A stretch of DNA of 64,000 nt, from NCBI GenBank assembly GCA_039707465.1, contig CM077649.1:13182501-13246500 (forward strand). Reading direction: 5' to 3'. The DNA comes from Rhabdophis nuchalis (taxonomy: Eukaryota > Chordata > Lepidosauria > Squamata > Natricidae). Positions 46,032-56,925 of this stretch are shown piece by piece. Each line of letters starts with the position of its first letter. The first letter of the stretch is position 1. Position numbers and translations under genes: made by a program. Below the pieces are notes generated by a model. The model was not told where the DNA came from. It ran no database searches and was given only the letters and a program-made list of their open reading frames with translations.

Positions 46032-46905
46032 TTTAATTTTTTAATTTTTTAACATAAAAACAACTAAAAAACATTATTCATCTTGTACTTTGTACAACAT
46101 GTCGTTCGGGCAAGCATTTTGTATATCAGTACTTAAAATTACAAACATAATTGTCAGTTATCTTTTCATTACATATATATCACCTTATTTTCCATATAGC
46201 AGCATTATTCTTTGTCAAATCAGTCTTTTTCCATAGTTATTCTGTATATAATCCTTGTTTTTCTTTTTTCCAACCATTGATAAAACATTCCATATTTCAT
46301 AAAATTGTTCATTCTCCTGCTCTCTAATTTCAAATGTTAATTAATTTAATTAATTTAATTTATTACATTTATAAACCGCCCCCTCTCCCCCCCGAAGGGA
46401 CTCGGGGCAGTGTACAGGAAAATAAAAAAACTATCTAAAAACATACAAGACATACAAAGTTAAAAACGAATTAAATTACCCTGTACAAGAATTTAAAACA
46501 TTAAAATTATAACCCATTAAAACCAAATAGATAATTTGAAAAAAACAGACTGGGACAAGAAGCGTCGATTAGGCCAAACCGGCCTGATGGAATAAATAAG
46601 TTTTTACTTTTTGGCGGAAGGTGCGGAGGTCCGTGGTCGTTCTAATATCCGGGGGTAGGACGTTCCAGAGGGTCGGGCCCATCACAGAGAAGGCCCTTCC
46701 CCTGGGCGTCGCCCGCTGGCATTGCCTAGTGGACGGCACCCGGAGAAGTCCCTCTCTGTGGGAGCGAATCGACCGAAGGGATGTATGGGGATGTATGGGG
46801 CATGTAATCTACTCATTTCTGCACATTCCATGATTTTACGAATGACTTCCTCTTGTGAAGGTAATTTCTCATTTCTCCAGGTTTTTGCAAATACAATTCT
46901 AGTGT
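46032..46905 (-). mobile_element. 5'-truncated L1 with an L2 nested inside
   Basis: The minus strand from 46905 encodes TRIVFAKTWRNEKLPSQEE and VIRKIMECAEMSRL, the L1 ORF2 C-terminal pattern. The element ends at the left in an A/T-rich tail. An 18-bp duplication CAGCCACATGTACATTTT lies at 46014-46031 and 46906-46923. An L2 fragment occupies 46339-46795. Confidence 0.75.
46339..46795 (-). mobile_element. L2-clade LINE nested in L1
   Basis: TTAATT-rich tail, hairpin, then minus-strand coding for RSHREGLLRVPSTRQCQ and PRGRAFSVMGPTLW. Confidence 0.9.
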
Positions 46906-46923
46906 CAGCCACATGTACATTTT

Positions 46924-47255
46924 GAAGCCGATGATTATTGCGGTGAGCATGTCTGTAAAAGCTGGGTGTAAATGACACAATTCTCTGCCTTATGCTTTTG
47001 TCTGATATTATGCTAACTTTACCAATGTTATAGTTTACTGTATTTAATATGGGGGCAGTGAGAAGACTGTAACTTACAGAGTCATCAGAATTTAATAAAG
47101 CAGAACTTTATCTATTGTAGTGCTAATTTATTCTTTTTAAGGACGTGTTATTTTCTGAAGGATTGCAGTCATGATTCTGTGAGGACTGAAGCACATCAAA
47201 CCTAAATGGATTTATGTAGATGGATTGCATCCAGTAGAAGTTCAAATTCTGGACC
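46924..47255. other. Unassigned sequence
   Basis: Nothing recognised. Confidence 0.45.
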
Positions 47256-47259
47256 AGGC

Positions 47260-47870
47260 TCCAACTGGTCCAGAATGTGGCCGCATGGGTAATTATGGGA
47301 GCAACGCGACGCTCCCATGTAACACCCTTCCTGCGCGAGCTGCACTGGCTTCTGGTGGTTTTCCGTGTGCGATTCAAGGTGTTGGTTACTATCTTTAAAG
47401 CGCTCCATGGTTTAGGACCTGGGTACTTACAAGATCGCCTTCTGCCACCAAGAGCCTCCCACCGGCCAGTATGCTCCCATAGAGAGGGTCTCCTCATGGT
47501 GCCGTCGGCTAGACAATGTTGACTGGCAACACCCAGGGGGAGAGCCTTCTCCGTGGGAGCACCTGTACTCTGGAACGAATTGCCCCTGGAATTAAGAACT
47601 ATCCCTGACTTACGCACCTTCCTCCGTAGTCTCAAAATCTTTTTTTCCAACAAGCCGAGCTGGCATAAAACATGGTTTTTTAAATTCATATTTTTATTAA
47701 TTTTAATCAGGGTTAGTTTGGGTTTTTTTCCACATTTCGGCCAGGTTTAATATGTTTTTAAAAGCTTTTTAACTTTTGTGTGTATTTGTTTTTATTCTGG
47801 CTGTACACCGCCCTGAGTCCTTCGGGAGTAGGGCGGTATAAAAAACCAATAAAGTAAACTAAACTAAACT
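47260..47870 (+). mobile_element. L2-clade LINE 3' part, second subfamily
   Basis: Coding for LQLVQNVAAWVIMGAT, FKALHGLGPGYLQDRLLP and LWNELPLELRTIPDLRT. The tail hairpin CCTGAGTCCTTCGGGAGTAG is followed by a TAAACTAAACT repeat. Confidence 0.92.
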
Positions 47871-49007
47871 AAATATGAATATGTCAACAGCAATAGATCT
47901 AGTCAGGGTTCTTCCCTAATAATTGTGTAGCTTACATGTACTATTTTGCATTCCCTTTATTCTAAATTCAGAGTCCATCTATCCATTTATAAAGTTTCAG
48001 AGGGATGTAATAAAGTTCTTAAAATTTAAATAATCTATTACTGTACATTATTTCTAAGTCTTGTCTTAGGAACTATTTTTTTTGCATTTCTTGAATGCAA
48101 TGTACAACTCTGATTTTTCTTTCTAACGATGGAAAGAATGTAAAGCCGTAGAAAGCTACAAAGGAGAACCCCAGCAGTATCAAAAGCTATTCCAGTAAAT
48201 AGATAGGGGGATTAGATGCTATGTTCTCAGGCATTTGGCAGTGCAGGGGCTCTTAAGACAAGAAACTTTTACATTTTGTAGAAGTTTAAAAGAACGTTTT
48301 ATTCAGAAAGCTAATTTCTTTTGTTGGACATGCTTAGGAAGTCTTCCAGTCCTGAATTTTCACAGGATTCCTTGAAAGTTTCGCTTTGGTCTTAAGAAGA
48401 TTTCACCTACAAGTGGCTCTTCTTTTCTGCTCGATCCAAACAAGATTCTTTATTTTCGATGAAGATTAATTTAGATTTTCCATTGCAAAGGCATACATGC
48501 CTCGGTCACATGATCCTTGTCCTTTTGAAAACTAGGTAAAGTCTATAAAGAGGCAGCTGCATTCCAACCTCTTTGAACAGTGTCTCTTATATACAAGGAG
48601 AATGACTAATCTGTCCTGCAAACACTAGTGGAGACTTATAATCAGCCCTGAAGGAGGCTGTACTGGGAATGAATGTATCCAGCTACCTCAGGCTGTGTCT
48701 CCTAGAGATGGGTTTTGCTCAGGACTGACTATCCTTTAAATATGAACTATAGCAAAAATGCAATCCTTTCCTAGTTAAGTTGCTTGGAGGATTTCTTTTG
48801 TCAGTGCTTAAAGGTGAATTCCCATTTTCATCTTTATCATAACTATGATGGGTGGATCATCCAAATACCATTCCTTGACACTTCTATTGGATAAGCTAGA
48901 GGGGTTGCTTTTAAGTAGTGTGATATTGGCAAAATATTTTAGGATGACTGTCCATGACTCATAGAGGAGTGAGTGTCTTGCAAACGTTATGCCTTTGTTT
49001 ACAGTTT
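47871..49007. other. Unassigned sequence
   Basis: Nothing recognised. Confidence 0.45.
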
Positions 49008-49668
49008 ATTTATTTGGATTTATATCCTGCCCTATCTCCCCAAAGGGACTCAGGGCGGCTCACAGGCAAATATAAAACAAATACAATAAATACAATACAG
49101 TGTTAAAATGAAATTAAATTAACTAGCCTGTGCTAAAATATAACTAAAAACTTTTAAAATCCCCTACCAAATGCAGTTAAATTATTTCTAGTCTAAAATC
49201 TAAGCTCTACGCTAGGACAGCTAGGTGAAAGAAGTGTGTTTTCAGTGAACGGCGAAAAAGGCGAAGGTCCGTGATGGTACGAAGTTCGGGGAGTAGGTCA
49301 TTCCAGAGGGCCAGGCCTGCCACAGAGAAGGCCCTCCCCCTGGGCGCCGCCTGCCGGCATTGACCGGCAGACAGCACCCTGAGGAGGCCCTCCCTGTGGG
49401 AGCGGACCGGTCGAAGGGAGGTATGTGGTAGGAGACGGTCCCGCAAATAACTGGGCCCTGTGCCATGGAGCATTTTAAAGATGGTGACCAGCACCTTGAA
49501 GCGCACCCGGAAAGCCACCGACAGCCAGTGCAGCTCGCGCAGGAGAGATGTTTCGTGGGAGCATCATGAGGCTCCCAAAATCCCCCGCGCGGCCGCATTC
49601 TGGACCAACTGGAGCCTCCGGGTGCACCTCAAGGGGAGCCCCATGTAGAGAGCATTACAATAGTCTAG
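49008..49668 (-). mobile_element. L2-clade LINE, 5'-truncated
   Basis: (TTTA)n tail and hairpin, then minus-strand frame 49207-49518 open for 103 codons (FKMLHGTGPSYLRDRLLPHT, GRAFSVAGLALWNDLLPELR). The upstream LLRELHWL block is also present. Confidence 0.92.
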
Positions 49669-50042
49669 GCTATTGTGTCAATAATCCCCTATATTGTGCT
49701 CCTCTTCAATAGTTGGAGATGAGAGGAATTGTTATCTCGTATGATCTGAAATATATTACCTAATTGGCTAATAGTAGTAGTAAATATAGTAATATTAATA
49801 TATTAGTTAAATATATTAACTAATTGGCTAGTAGTTGGCCCATAGGAAAATCAGCATAGTATATAGCAACATATAATACACATGTTTGGATTCAATGAGC
49901 CAAGTTTCTAAAAAAAAGAAAAACTCTGTAAAATAAATACAATATTCTGTGTTCTTGAATAGAGGCCAATTAAAACTATCCTGCTTCTCAGAGAAATGTG
50001 TCTAGCCCCAATCTGCTCAGTGAAGGTTTCTGAATTCATAAA
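49669..50042. other. Unassigned AT-rich sequence
   Basis: Imperfect duplicated blocks of ATATATTA(C/A)CTAATTGGCTA at about 49750-49835. Nothing else recognised. Confidence 0.45.
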
Positions 50043-50690
50043 GGAACATAAGAACATAAGAATAGCCTTGCTGGAACAGGCCACAGCCCATCCAGTCCAG
50101 CATTCTGTCTCACACAGGGGCTCACCATTTGCTTCAAGGTATTCCCAAGCAGATGTCTTCACCTGCTTATGATTCCCTGCAAATGGCATTGAGAAATATC
50201 CTGCCTATCTCTCCAACCCGGAGGGTTGTCCTTGGGCATACATCATGATAGCCATTGATACCCTTGTTCTCCATGAACTCGTCTAATCCTTTCTTAAAGG
50301 TGTCGAGGCTGACAGCTGTCACCACTTCTTCTGGCAGGGAGTTCCATAGACCAGTGATCCTCTGGGTGAAAAAGTCCTTCCTCTTATTTGTTTGAGGTCT
50401 AGCTATCAAAAGTTTCATGGAGTGCCCCCTAGTTCTAGTGTTGTGCGATATTGAAAACAGTTTCCCTTTTCTACTTTGTCCACACCGTGCATGATTTTAT
50501 AAACTTCAATCAGGTCACCTCTCAGGCACCGTCGTTCTAGAGTGAAGAGGCCCAGCCGTTGCAGCCTCAGATGATAAGGAAGGTGTTCCAGCCCCCTAAT
50601 CATTCTGGTTGCCCTCCTCTGCACCTTTTCCATTTCCATAATATCCTTCTGAAGGTATGGTGAACAGAACTGTACACAAATTGAAGCAGT
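50043..50690 (-). mobile_element. CR1-like LINE 3' end, older subfamily
   Basis: AACATAAGAACATAAGAATAG end, then minus-strand coding in two frames: RRATRMIRGLEHLPYHLRLQ, RRCLRGDLIEVYKIMHG, then RKDFFTQRITGLWNSLPEEV and DTFKKGLDEFM. Differs clearly from the common CR1 copies in this window. Confidence 0.85.
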
Positions 50691-51147
50691 TTGAAAAGCA
50701 GTGTAGTATTGTGACTCTAAGTGAAACAATACAATTTTCACAAACAGAAGAAGCACAAAGTATTTATCTTGGTTTAGGGCAGGGTATTCCAAAAGGTTCA
50801 GATTCCAGCTGAATTGAATTAGTATTTTATCCCTTGAATGAAAACATACAGTAAGATTTGCTGATGGAAGCCAAGTTCCCATCTGCTTTACTGATTATGG
50901 ATCCCCTAAGACTGTCAATAAAATACTTTCGAACTGTTAGTCAAAAAAAGGGGAGCTGTGCACTGACTACTTACCTGATTTTGCCCTATAGGGAAAGTTG
51001 CACTATCCTGAACAAAGTTGAAAACATACCTTAAATTCTTCCAGGAAAAAAAATGCTACATGGCTAACCTCATAATGCAACATTTCATTGATTGAATGAA
51101 ACATACATTAATTATTCTTGTATATTGTGGGATAATATGTGGAAATA
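50691..51147. other. Unassigned sequence
   Basis: Nothing recognised. Confidence 0.45.
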
Positions 51148-51420
51148 CCTGGGGGCAGGACAAGGAGCAATGGGTGGAAACTAACCAAGGAGAGAAGCAA
51201 CTTAGAACTAAGGAGAAATTTCCTAACAGTAAGAACAATTAACCTCTGGAACAGCTTGCCTCCAGCAGTTGTGAATGCCCCATCCCTGGAAGTCTTTAAA
51301 AAGATGTTAGACAGCCATTTGTCTGAAATGGTATAAGGTTCCTGCCCACGCAGGGGGTTGGACTAGAAGACCTACAAGGTCCCTTCCAACTCTGCTATTG
51401 TATTGTATTGTATTGTATTG
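51148..51420 (+). mobile_element. CR1 LINE 3' end
   Basis: Coding from GGRTRSNGWKLTKERSNLEL to LEVFKKMLDSHLSEMV, then the CR1 tail and (TATTG)n. Confidence 0.92.
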
Positions 51421-51958
51421 TAAATAAGTCTATTTTTCCAGTCTTTATACCTTATTGAAAACTCTTTTGTTAAGAACTTAACTTTGTGCAAACGACACCC
51501 CAAAACATGGAATTAATGCAGTAGCCAAATCAGTGGCCATGTGCTAGGCTGACTGAGATTCAGGAGTATATTCAGGATAAGGTTCCAGCTGCCATGTGCA
51601 GATGCCCCTATTGAGAAATGAAAGAACTGAAGTCCAATAAAGCAGGAGGTATTAGGTTGAAAAACTATAATTCAAACAAATATACTCCAATTGGGTGGGA
51701 GTAATGGAGTATGCTATCCTTTTGCATAAGTATATTCAATGAGCTCCTTCTCACTGAATGATAATGGCTAGGCTATGTGCAGTTGAGGACCAGATCAGCA
51801 GTGGGATTCACTTACTTTCCCTATCGGTTCACAAAGGTGAGCACACAAGCACCTCGCGCACTACATCAGGGCAGGTGGGCGGAGCCTCCCAAAGCCACTG
51901 CTATCAGTTCACCCGAACCGGAGAGAACTGGACCAGATGATTCTGACTGTCAACAAGT
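51421..51958. other. Unassigned; may hold another MITE relic
   Basis: The segment 51790-51935 (CAGTGGGATTCACTTAC to CACCCGAACCGG) has a CAGTGGGATTC start like the 18.7-kb MITE family, but no matching right end was found. Confidence 0.4.
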
Positions 51959-51966
51959 ATGTACTT

Positions 51967-52142
51967 CAGGGGTGGGTTTCAATTTTTTTAGAACCTACTC
52001 TGTAGGTGTGGCCTATTTTGTGGGCGTGGCTTGGCAGTCATGTGACAGGGTAGGAGTGGCCACCTTTTAAAATGTGGTGAAACTCATTTAACAACGCTCT
52101 TGCTTAGCAACCAAAATTTTGGACTCAATTGTGATGATAAAT

Positions 52143-52228
<86 letters not shown>

Positions 52229-52381
52229 TTCCTTTCCTTTCCTTTCCTTCCCGTTGGGTCACTGGCAGCGGCAGGCCAGATTTACTTCCAGGTACGCTGG
52301 TGGAACCCCCTCTCACCGGTTCTCTAAATTTCACCAACCGGTTCTCGCGAGTAGGTGCGAACCTGCAGAAACCCACCCCTG
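51967..52381. mobile_element. hAT MITE with internal (TTTC)n array
   Basis: Termini CAGGGGTGGGTTTC and GAAACCCACCCCTG are perfect inverses. The exact 8-bp duplication ATGTACTT lies at 51959-51966 and 52382-52389. A (TTTC)n microsatellite fills the middle. Confidence 0.92.
52143..52226. repeat. (TTTC)n microsatellite
   Basis: About 20 copies of CTTT/TTTC followed by CCTT variants, inside the MITE at 51967-52381. Confidence 0.96.
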
Positions 52382-52389
52382 ATGTACTT

Positions 52390-53400
52390 GGACTTGAAGC
52401 TAAAACAGACCATGCCTCTGAGAATACACTTATTTTCCATGCTTGCAATTGCATATTTATTGTACTTTCATTTTATGAGAAAAAATGATAAAAACTACTT
52501 ATCTGTATACAGAGTCCGAGTACAAGCAATTACTTACTCCTTGGGATCCTTCATATAAGCCATTCTGTATTGTAACATTAGTTCACAGAGTGAAAATTAC
52601 ATGCGCCTTGTCAAATCTAATAAAAAAGCAGCTAACCCTTTTTTCTTCCTCTATGCAACACAAGAAGATTATCGGGGAATGGGCCAAGAATGGATCACTC
52701 TGCAGGACTGTACATTATTCTGATCCATCATCCTCTATCATTATTTTTTTCACATTAGATTTAAAAAAATCAAATCAAGCAATGATGAACTTACTCCATA
52801 TTGGGACCTATAACAATCGGTGCAGGCGCTGCCCTACTTTTGAGAGCAATAATACTCAATACTTATTTTGTTTGGTAAAAGAAGCGATATCACAAGTGGC
52901 TCTGGAGGTTGATTAATGTAAACATATCATACAGGTATTCTTTCCTTAGCAACTATAATTGGGACCAGCAATTGTGTTCACTAAGACTGCGTTCACTAAA
53001 TGGAAAACCATGTGAATTGTCATAGGATGTCATTTTTCATATGGTTGTTAATATAAGCAAAACGTCACACGACCACAACTTATGATTTTACTGCTGCATT
53101 ATCCATTAATTCTAATTGTTAAAGGCCAATTGGGAAGCACACATACAAAAAATCTGGCTTTTTCAGCAAGCCGGCCTGGCCTGAACACTTATTAAAATAA
53201 CCTATTAATTTTAATTGCTAATTTAATTTATTTTAAATCTAATGTGTAAATTGTTAATTTATTGCTTATTGGATTCTTTATTTAATCTTTTTTTAAACTT
53301 TTGTATTATGTGTTTCTTTTTTCCCCTTCTGTTTTTTATTTTTCCCTTCTACAACACCTTACAGTCATTGTATCAACATTTTGTGTCATCATACCTGTAC
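52390..53400. other. Unassigned; possible decayed L2 tail
   Basis: The open frame 52485-52916 (143 codons) has no motif and is not called. The piece 53155-53290 begins CAGCAAGCCGGCCTGGCCTGA, like the L2 coding end and 3' UTR, but lacks the hairpin. Confidence 0.4.
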
Positions 53401-53783
53401 ATGTATGTATTATTTTGCTTCTATGTTTACACACTTTTATACACAGTATATATATATATACAGTATATATGTGTGTGTGTGTGTGTGTTAGTTTTATGAG
53501 CTGATCAATAAATAAATATAAATATATATATACTGTGTATAAAAGTGTGTAAATATATATATTTGTGTCACAACACCCTGTTAAGCCCCAATTAAGGGAG
53601 GAAGCATACTGCTTTCCTTTTCTGCCTTTCCGCTCATCACCAGAGACCATCTAGACAGAAAGCTATGAGTTCCGTTGTGCACTTTTTTTATATGTGTGTT
53701 AGGTTTTTGAGCTGAATCTCTGATTCCTGATTTATTTATTGATCAGCTCAAAAAACTAACATATATATACATACATACATACA

Positions 53784-53818
<35 letters not shown>

Positions 53819-54230
53819 GTTAAGTTTTTGAGCTGATCAATAAATAAGTCAGGGAGACTAGGATACATCTGTTGTGGAAACAAATATATATATGAGAGAA
53901 TATTTTCACAACTCCTGTAAGGGCCCCTTTAAGGGAGGAGACAAACTGTCTTCCTTCTCTGCCTTTCGACTCAACCCAGAGATCATCTAGACAGAGAGCC
54001 AGATAAGATTGGGGCCTCTTAACAGGATGTTGTGAAAAAATTACCTATATATATATATACTGGTTTTGTTGTATTCGGGTGTTTTCCCGTGTAAGAATTC
54101 TTACACAGGAAAACACCCGAATACAACAAAACCAGCATACCTACACCCGTGAAAATTTACGAAAACAAATGTATGTATGTATGTATGTATGTATGTATGT
54201 ATGTATGTATGTATGTATGTATGTAGTTTT
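53401..54230. repeat. Cluster of nested inverted repeats and (CATA)n/(GTAT)n arrays
   Basis: ACACACTTTTATACACAGTA at about 53429 returns inverted near 53530-53550. GAGCTGATCAATAAATAA occurs at about 53498 and 53830, and inverted near 53735. A (CATA)n array lies at 53770-53812 and (GTAT)n at 54172-54225. A 38-bp-arm palindrome centred near 54098 (ATTCGGGTGTTTTCCCGTGT then its inverse, one mismatch) lies between them. The origin is not recognised. Confidence 0.8.
53907..54042. mobile_element. Small MITE-like element with about 25-bp inverted termini
   Basis: The left end TTTTCACAACTCCTGTAAGG and right end CCTCTTAACAGGATGTTGTG (then AAAA) are imperfect inverses. A related sequence (CACAACACCCTGTTAAGCCC, GACCATCTAGACAGAAAGC) lies at about 53570-53675. 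No duplication can be defined in the TA-rich flanks. Confidence 0.5.
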
Positions 54231-54340
54231 TGGCTTAATTAATTTTATTCTTGTTTTGCAACCATTTGTACCAAATGTTCCAAATTTCATGATATTCCGA
54301 CTCTTCTTTGCCTTTTAATTTTAGTGTTAATTTGGAAGGT
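54231..54340 (-). mobile_element. Possible L1 3' region relic
   Basis: CAACCATTTGTACCAAATGT and TTCCAAATTTCATGATATTC resemble the L1 3' region at 46270-46335. Short and diverged. Confidence 0.35.
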
Positions 54341-54415
54341 GTATTATGTGTTTTTTATGCTGTACGCCGCCCCGAGTCCTTTGGGAGAAGGGCAGCATAT
54401 AAATCCAATAAACAG
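54341..54415 (+). mobile_element. Short L2-clade tail
   Basis: CCGCCCCGAGTCCTTTGGGA hairpin and GGGCAGCATATAAATCCAAT end. Confidence 0.75.
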
Positions 54416-55012
54416 TGAACAGTGAATAGGGATCCAAGAATGTGGGACTCTGCAACAATTGTAAATGCATGCTAGTTGTGAAGTGCCTGAATTATGATCA
54501 TGTGACTGTGGAATGTTTCTTATAGTCGTAAATACAAAAGTATGCAAAACTGTGTGTTTCTATATTATTGTAATCTCAAATAGTTACTACATTAGACAGT
54601 AGCATGCAGGGACTACCTGTATTGAAAGGGAGTGATCGATGCTGAAATCGTGCGCACAGCCTTTCTATCCCAAATAGGTTGCATGTGTGCAGAAAATGGA
54701 CAGGATAACAGCAGAGCACTTTCAATGCCCTATAAAACAACCCATTTCTCTGTTTCTCATGTTTACTTAAAGAAGAACAAAAATAACTCCAATGCCTTCA
54801 TCCTTTTACTTTTTACATATGGCTCTAATGATGATAGTCAATGGACGAACCTATTGTGAACCAAGTACTGCTGTTTTGCACTCACACAGACTTGTATCAC
54901 AATCATCTTTCATCCTTTGATTCCCTCTTGTTTCTTCCTGTGGATGGTGAATTTCTGTAATCCTATTATGTGTAACAGTATTACAATATACATATATGCA
55001 TACAGTATACTG
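54416..55012. other. Unassigned sequence
   Basis: Nothing recognised. Confidence 0.45.
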
Positions 55013-55424
55013 TGCCCATAGAGAGGGACTTCTCCGGGTGCCGTCCGCCGGGCAATGCTGTTTGGTGACCCCCAGGGGAAGGGCCTTCTCTGTGGCAGGC
55101 CCAGCCCTCTGGAACAACCTCCCCCCCGAACTCCGGACTACCACGGACCTCCACCTCTTCCGCCAATGCTTGAAGACTCATCTTTTCCAACTAGCCGGCC
55201 TAGCCTAGTCCCCGAGACCACTTTAGTAGACTGAGCAGTAAATTATCTTGAGGGTTTTAATGTGTGGATAATGTTTTTAAGGAATTTTTAGCACAGGGCA
55301 CTCAAATTTAATTAGATTTTATTTTGTAATCGTATTTATTATATGTCCGTTTTATTGCTTGTTTGCATTCTGTTTTAATTTCCTGTGCACCACCCTAAGT
55401 CCCTCCGGGGAGAGAGGCGCGGTA
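55013..55424 (+). mobile_element. L2-clade LINE, 5'-truncated
   Basis: Coding for HREGLLRVPSAGQCCL, GRAFSVAGPALWNNLPPELR and LKTHLFQLAGLA, then 3' UTR and hairpin CACCACCCTAAGTCCCTCCG. It continues into an (AAAAT)n array. Confidence 0.92.
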
Positions 55425-55552
55425 TATAAATAAAATAAAATAAAATAAAATAAAATAAAATAAAATAAAATAAAATAAAATAAAATAAAATAAAATAAAA
55501 TAAAATAAAATAATAAAATAAAATAAAATAAAATAAAATAAAATAAAATAAA
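55425..55552. repeat. (AAAAT)n array grown from an L2 tail
   Basis: About 25 copies of AAAAT with one interruption, directly following GGTATATAAAT of the L2 end. Confidence 0.95.
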
Positions 55553-56319
55553 TATATTATGCACACTGTTGAAAATGACAACAGTAATTCCAAATTACAA
55601 ATGATAAAAAATAAAAATTGTGGACAGGCCGAGCTATTTCTTGTTCAAGATATTTCAGGAATAAGTTGATAATGAATACTTAAATCAATAAAATACTCTG
55701 TGGTAGGGAAACCGACACAGAAGTCAGAAAGGCAGCACTAAAGGAAAGGGAATTCTTCAATAAAGGAAAGGATGGAGAAATGCTCATTTTCCATGCTCCT
55801 TTTACTTCTAAAGTTTCACTATTGTACATGGGTTGAGAGAGAAAGGCCAAGAACATATTCAAGGATTTCAAGTAGTTTTTTTTTTCTATCTAGTTTGCCT
55901 TGTTCTAAGATCTCACAGGAAGATGATTGAGAATGAACTTTCATCTTATTTTGCTTTAAATTAGCTTTATGGGTTAAATCCTATTTTGCTTTTAGTGTGA
56001 CTTGCCTGGTTTTGTCAATAGGATTGGTCTAAGTATGAAATGTGATTAAGCTAAGGATCATTTCATTTAAGAGAAAATCCTGTTTCTTCAGGAAGTAGGG
56101 CTCTAAGCAAATAAAAACCATGGTGATAACATCATAACCTATGACTCCAGAGTGTCAGCAGACCACCTGAAAGAAATAGCTTTGCTTATTAAAGGTGGAA
56201 ATAGAAGCTGTATGTGGTCCTTAAGAAACCATAAGAGCATGAATGTAATGTGCATTGGGGAAACTATATCTTTGCAGCAAAAAGTAACAATTGAAACTCA
56301 AGGAGGCAACAGGATTGTT
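55553..56319. other. Unassigned sequence
   Basis: Nothing recognised. Confidence 0.45.
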
Positions 56320-56327
56320 ATTTAAAT

Positions 56328-56462
56328 CAGGGGTCTCCAACCTTTGCAACTTTAAGTCTGAAGGACTTCAGCTCCTAGAATTCTCCAGCCAGCTTTGCTG
56401 GCTGGAGAAGTCTGGGAGTTGAAGTCCTTCAGACTTAAAGTTGCAAAGGTTGGGGACCCCTG
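56328..56462. mobile_element. Palindromic hAT MITE (CAGGGGTCTCC type)
   Basis: 135-bp palindrome. The flanks ATTTAAAT (56320-56327) and AGTTAAAT (56463-56470) match at 7 of 8 positions. Confidence 0.9.
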
Positions 56463-56587
56463 AGTTAAATCAGAGGGCAACTGGTTGAGATTATGATTCT
56501 TCATTGAACAGTTGAGAGATCTGGTTTGGCTCTGGTGTCTCCCACTGCCTGCTTGCTTCCCCACAGCTTCTTCTGCATCCTTTCCAC

Positions 56588-56738
56588 TATTAACTAGAGG
56601 TGGAGCTCTCGCCTCCCAATCAAGAGGTTGTGAGTTCAATCCTAGGTAGAGGCAGATGTAGGGTCTCCTGCTTGGGCAGGGGGGTTGGACGAGATGACCT
56701 GCAAGGTCCCCTTCCAACTCCGTTAATCTGTTAAACGT
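56588..56738 (+). mobile_element. tRNA-derived SINE with a CR1-type tail
   Basis: The tRNA-like 5' part (TGGAGCTCTCGCCTCCCAAT, B-box-like GAGTTCAATCCTA) is followed by TTGGGCAGGGGGGTTGGACG and GGTCCCCTTCCAACTCCG, matching the 3' end of the CR1 copies in the window. Probably copied by CR1 machinery. Confidence 0.8.
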
Positions 56739-56914
56739 GTAGTGGGATAGGCTGTAGGACAGCAAGCAGGCAGTGGAGCAGTTTGCACATCCACTGCAAA
56801 CAACTCAGTGCAGAACATAGGAACGTGTCTTTGAATAGATCAGGGATGTGCATGTGACTGGGCTGCGTTCTTCCAGCTCAAAAAGAATAAAAATGCATTG
56901 CTTGGCTTCTGCTT
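56739..56914. other. Unassigned sequence
   Basis: Nothing recognised. Confidence 0.45.
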
Positions 56915-56925
56915 AGAATATTCTG

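Noticed and set aside
52485..52916. 143-codon plus-strand frame
   Set aside because: No recognisable motif and ordinary AT-rich intergenic composition.
53560..54042. Possible LTR pair (TGTCACAACA...)
   Set aside because: Copies are short and diverged, with no primer-binding site, polypurine tract or gag/pol sequence between; no endogenous retrovirus was recognised anywhere in the window.
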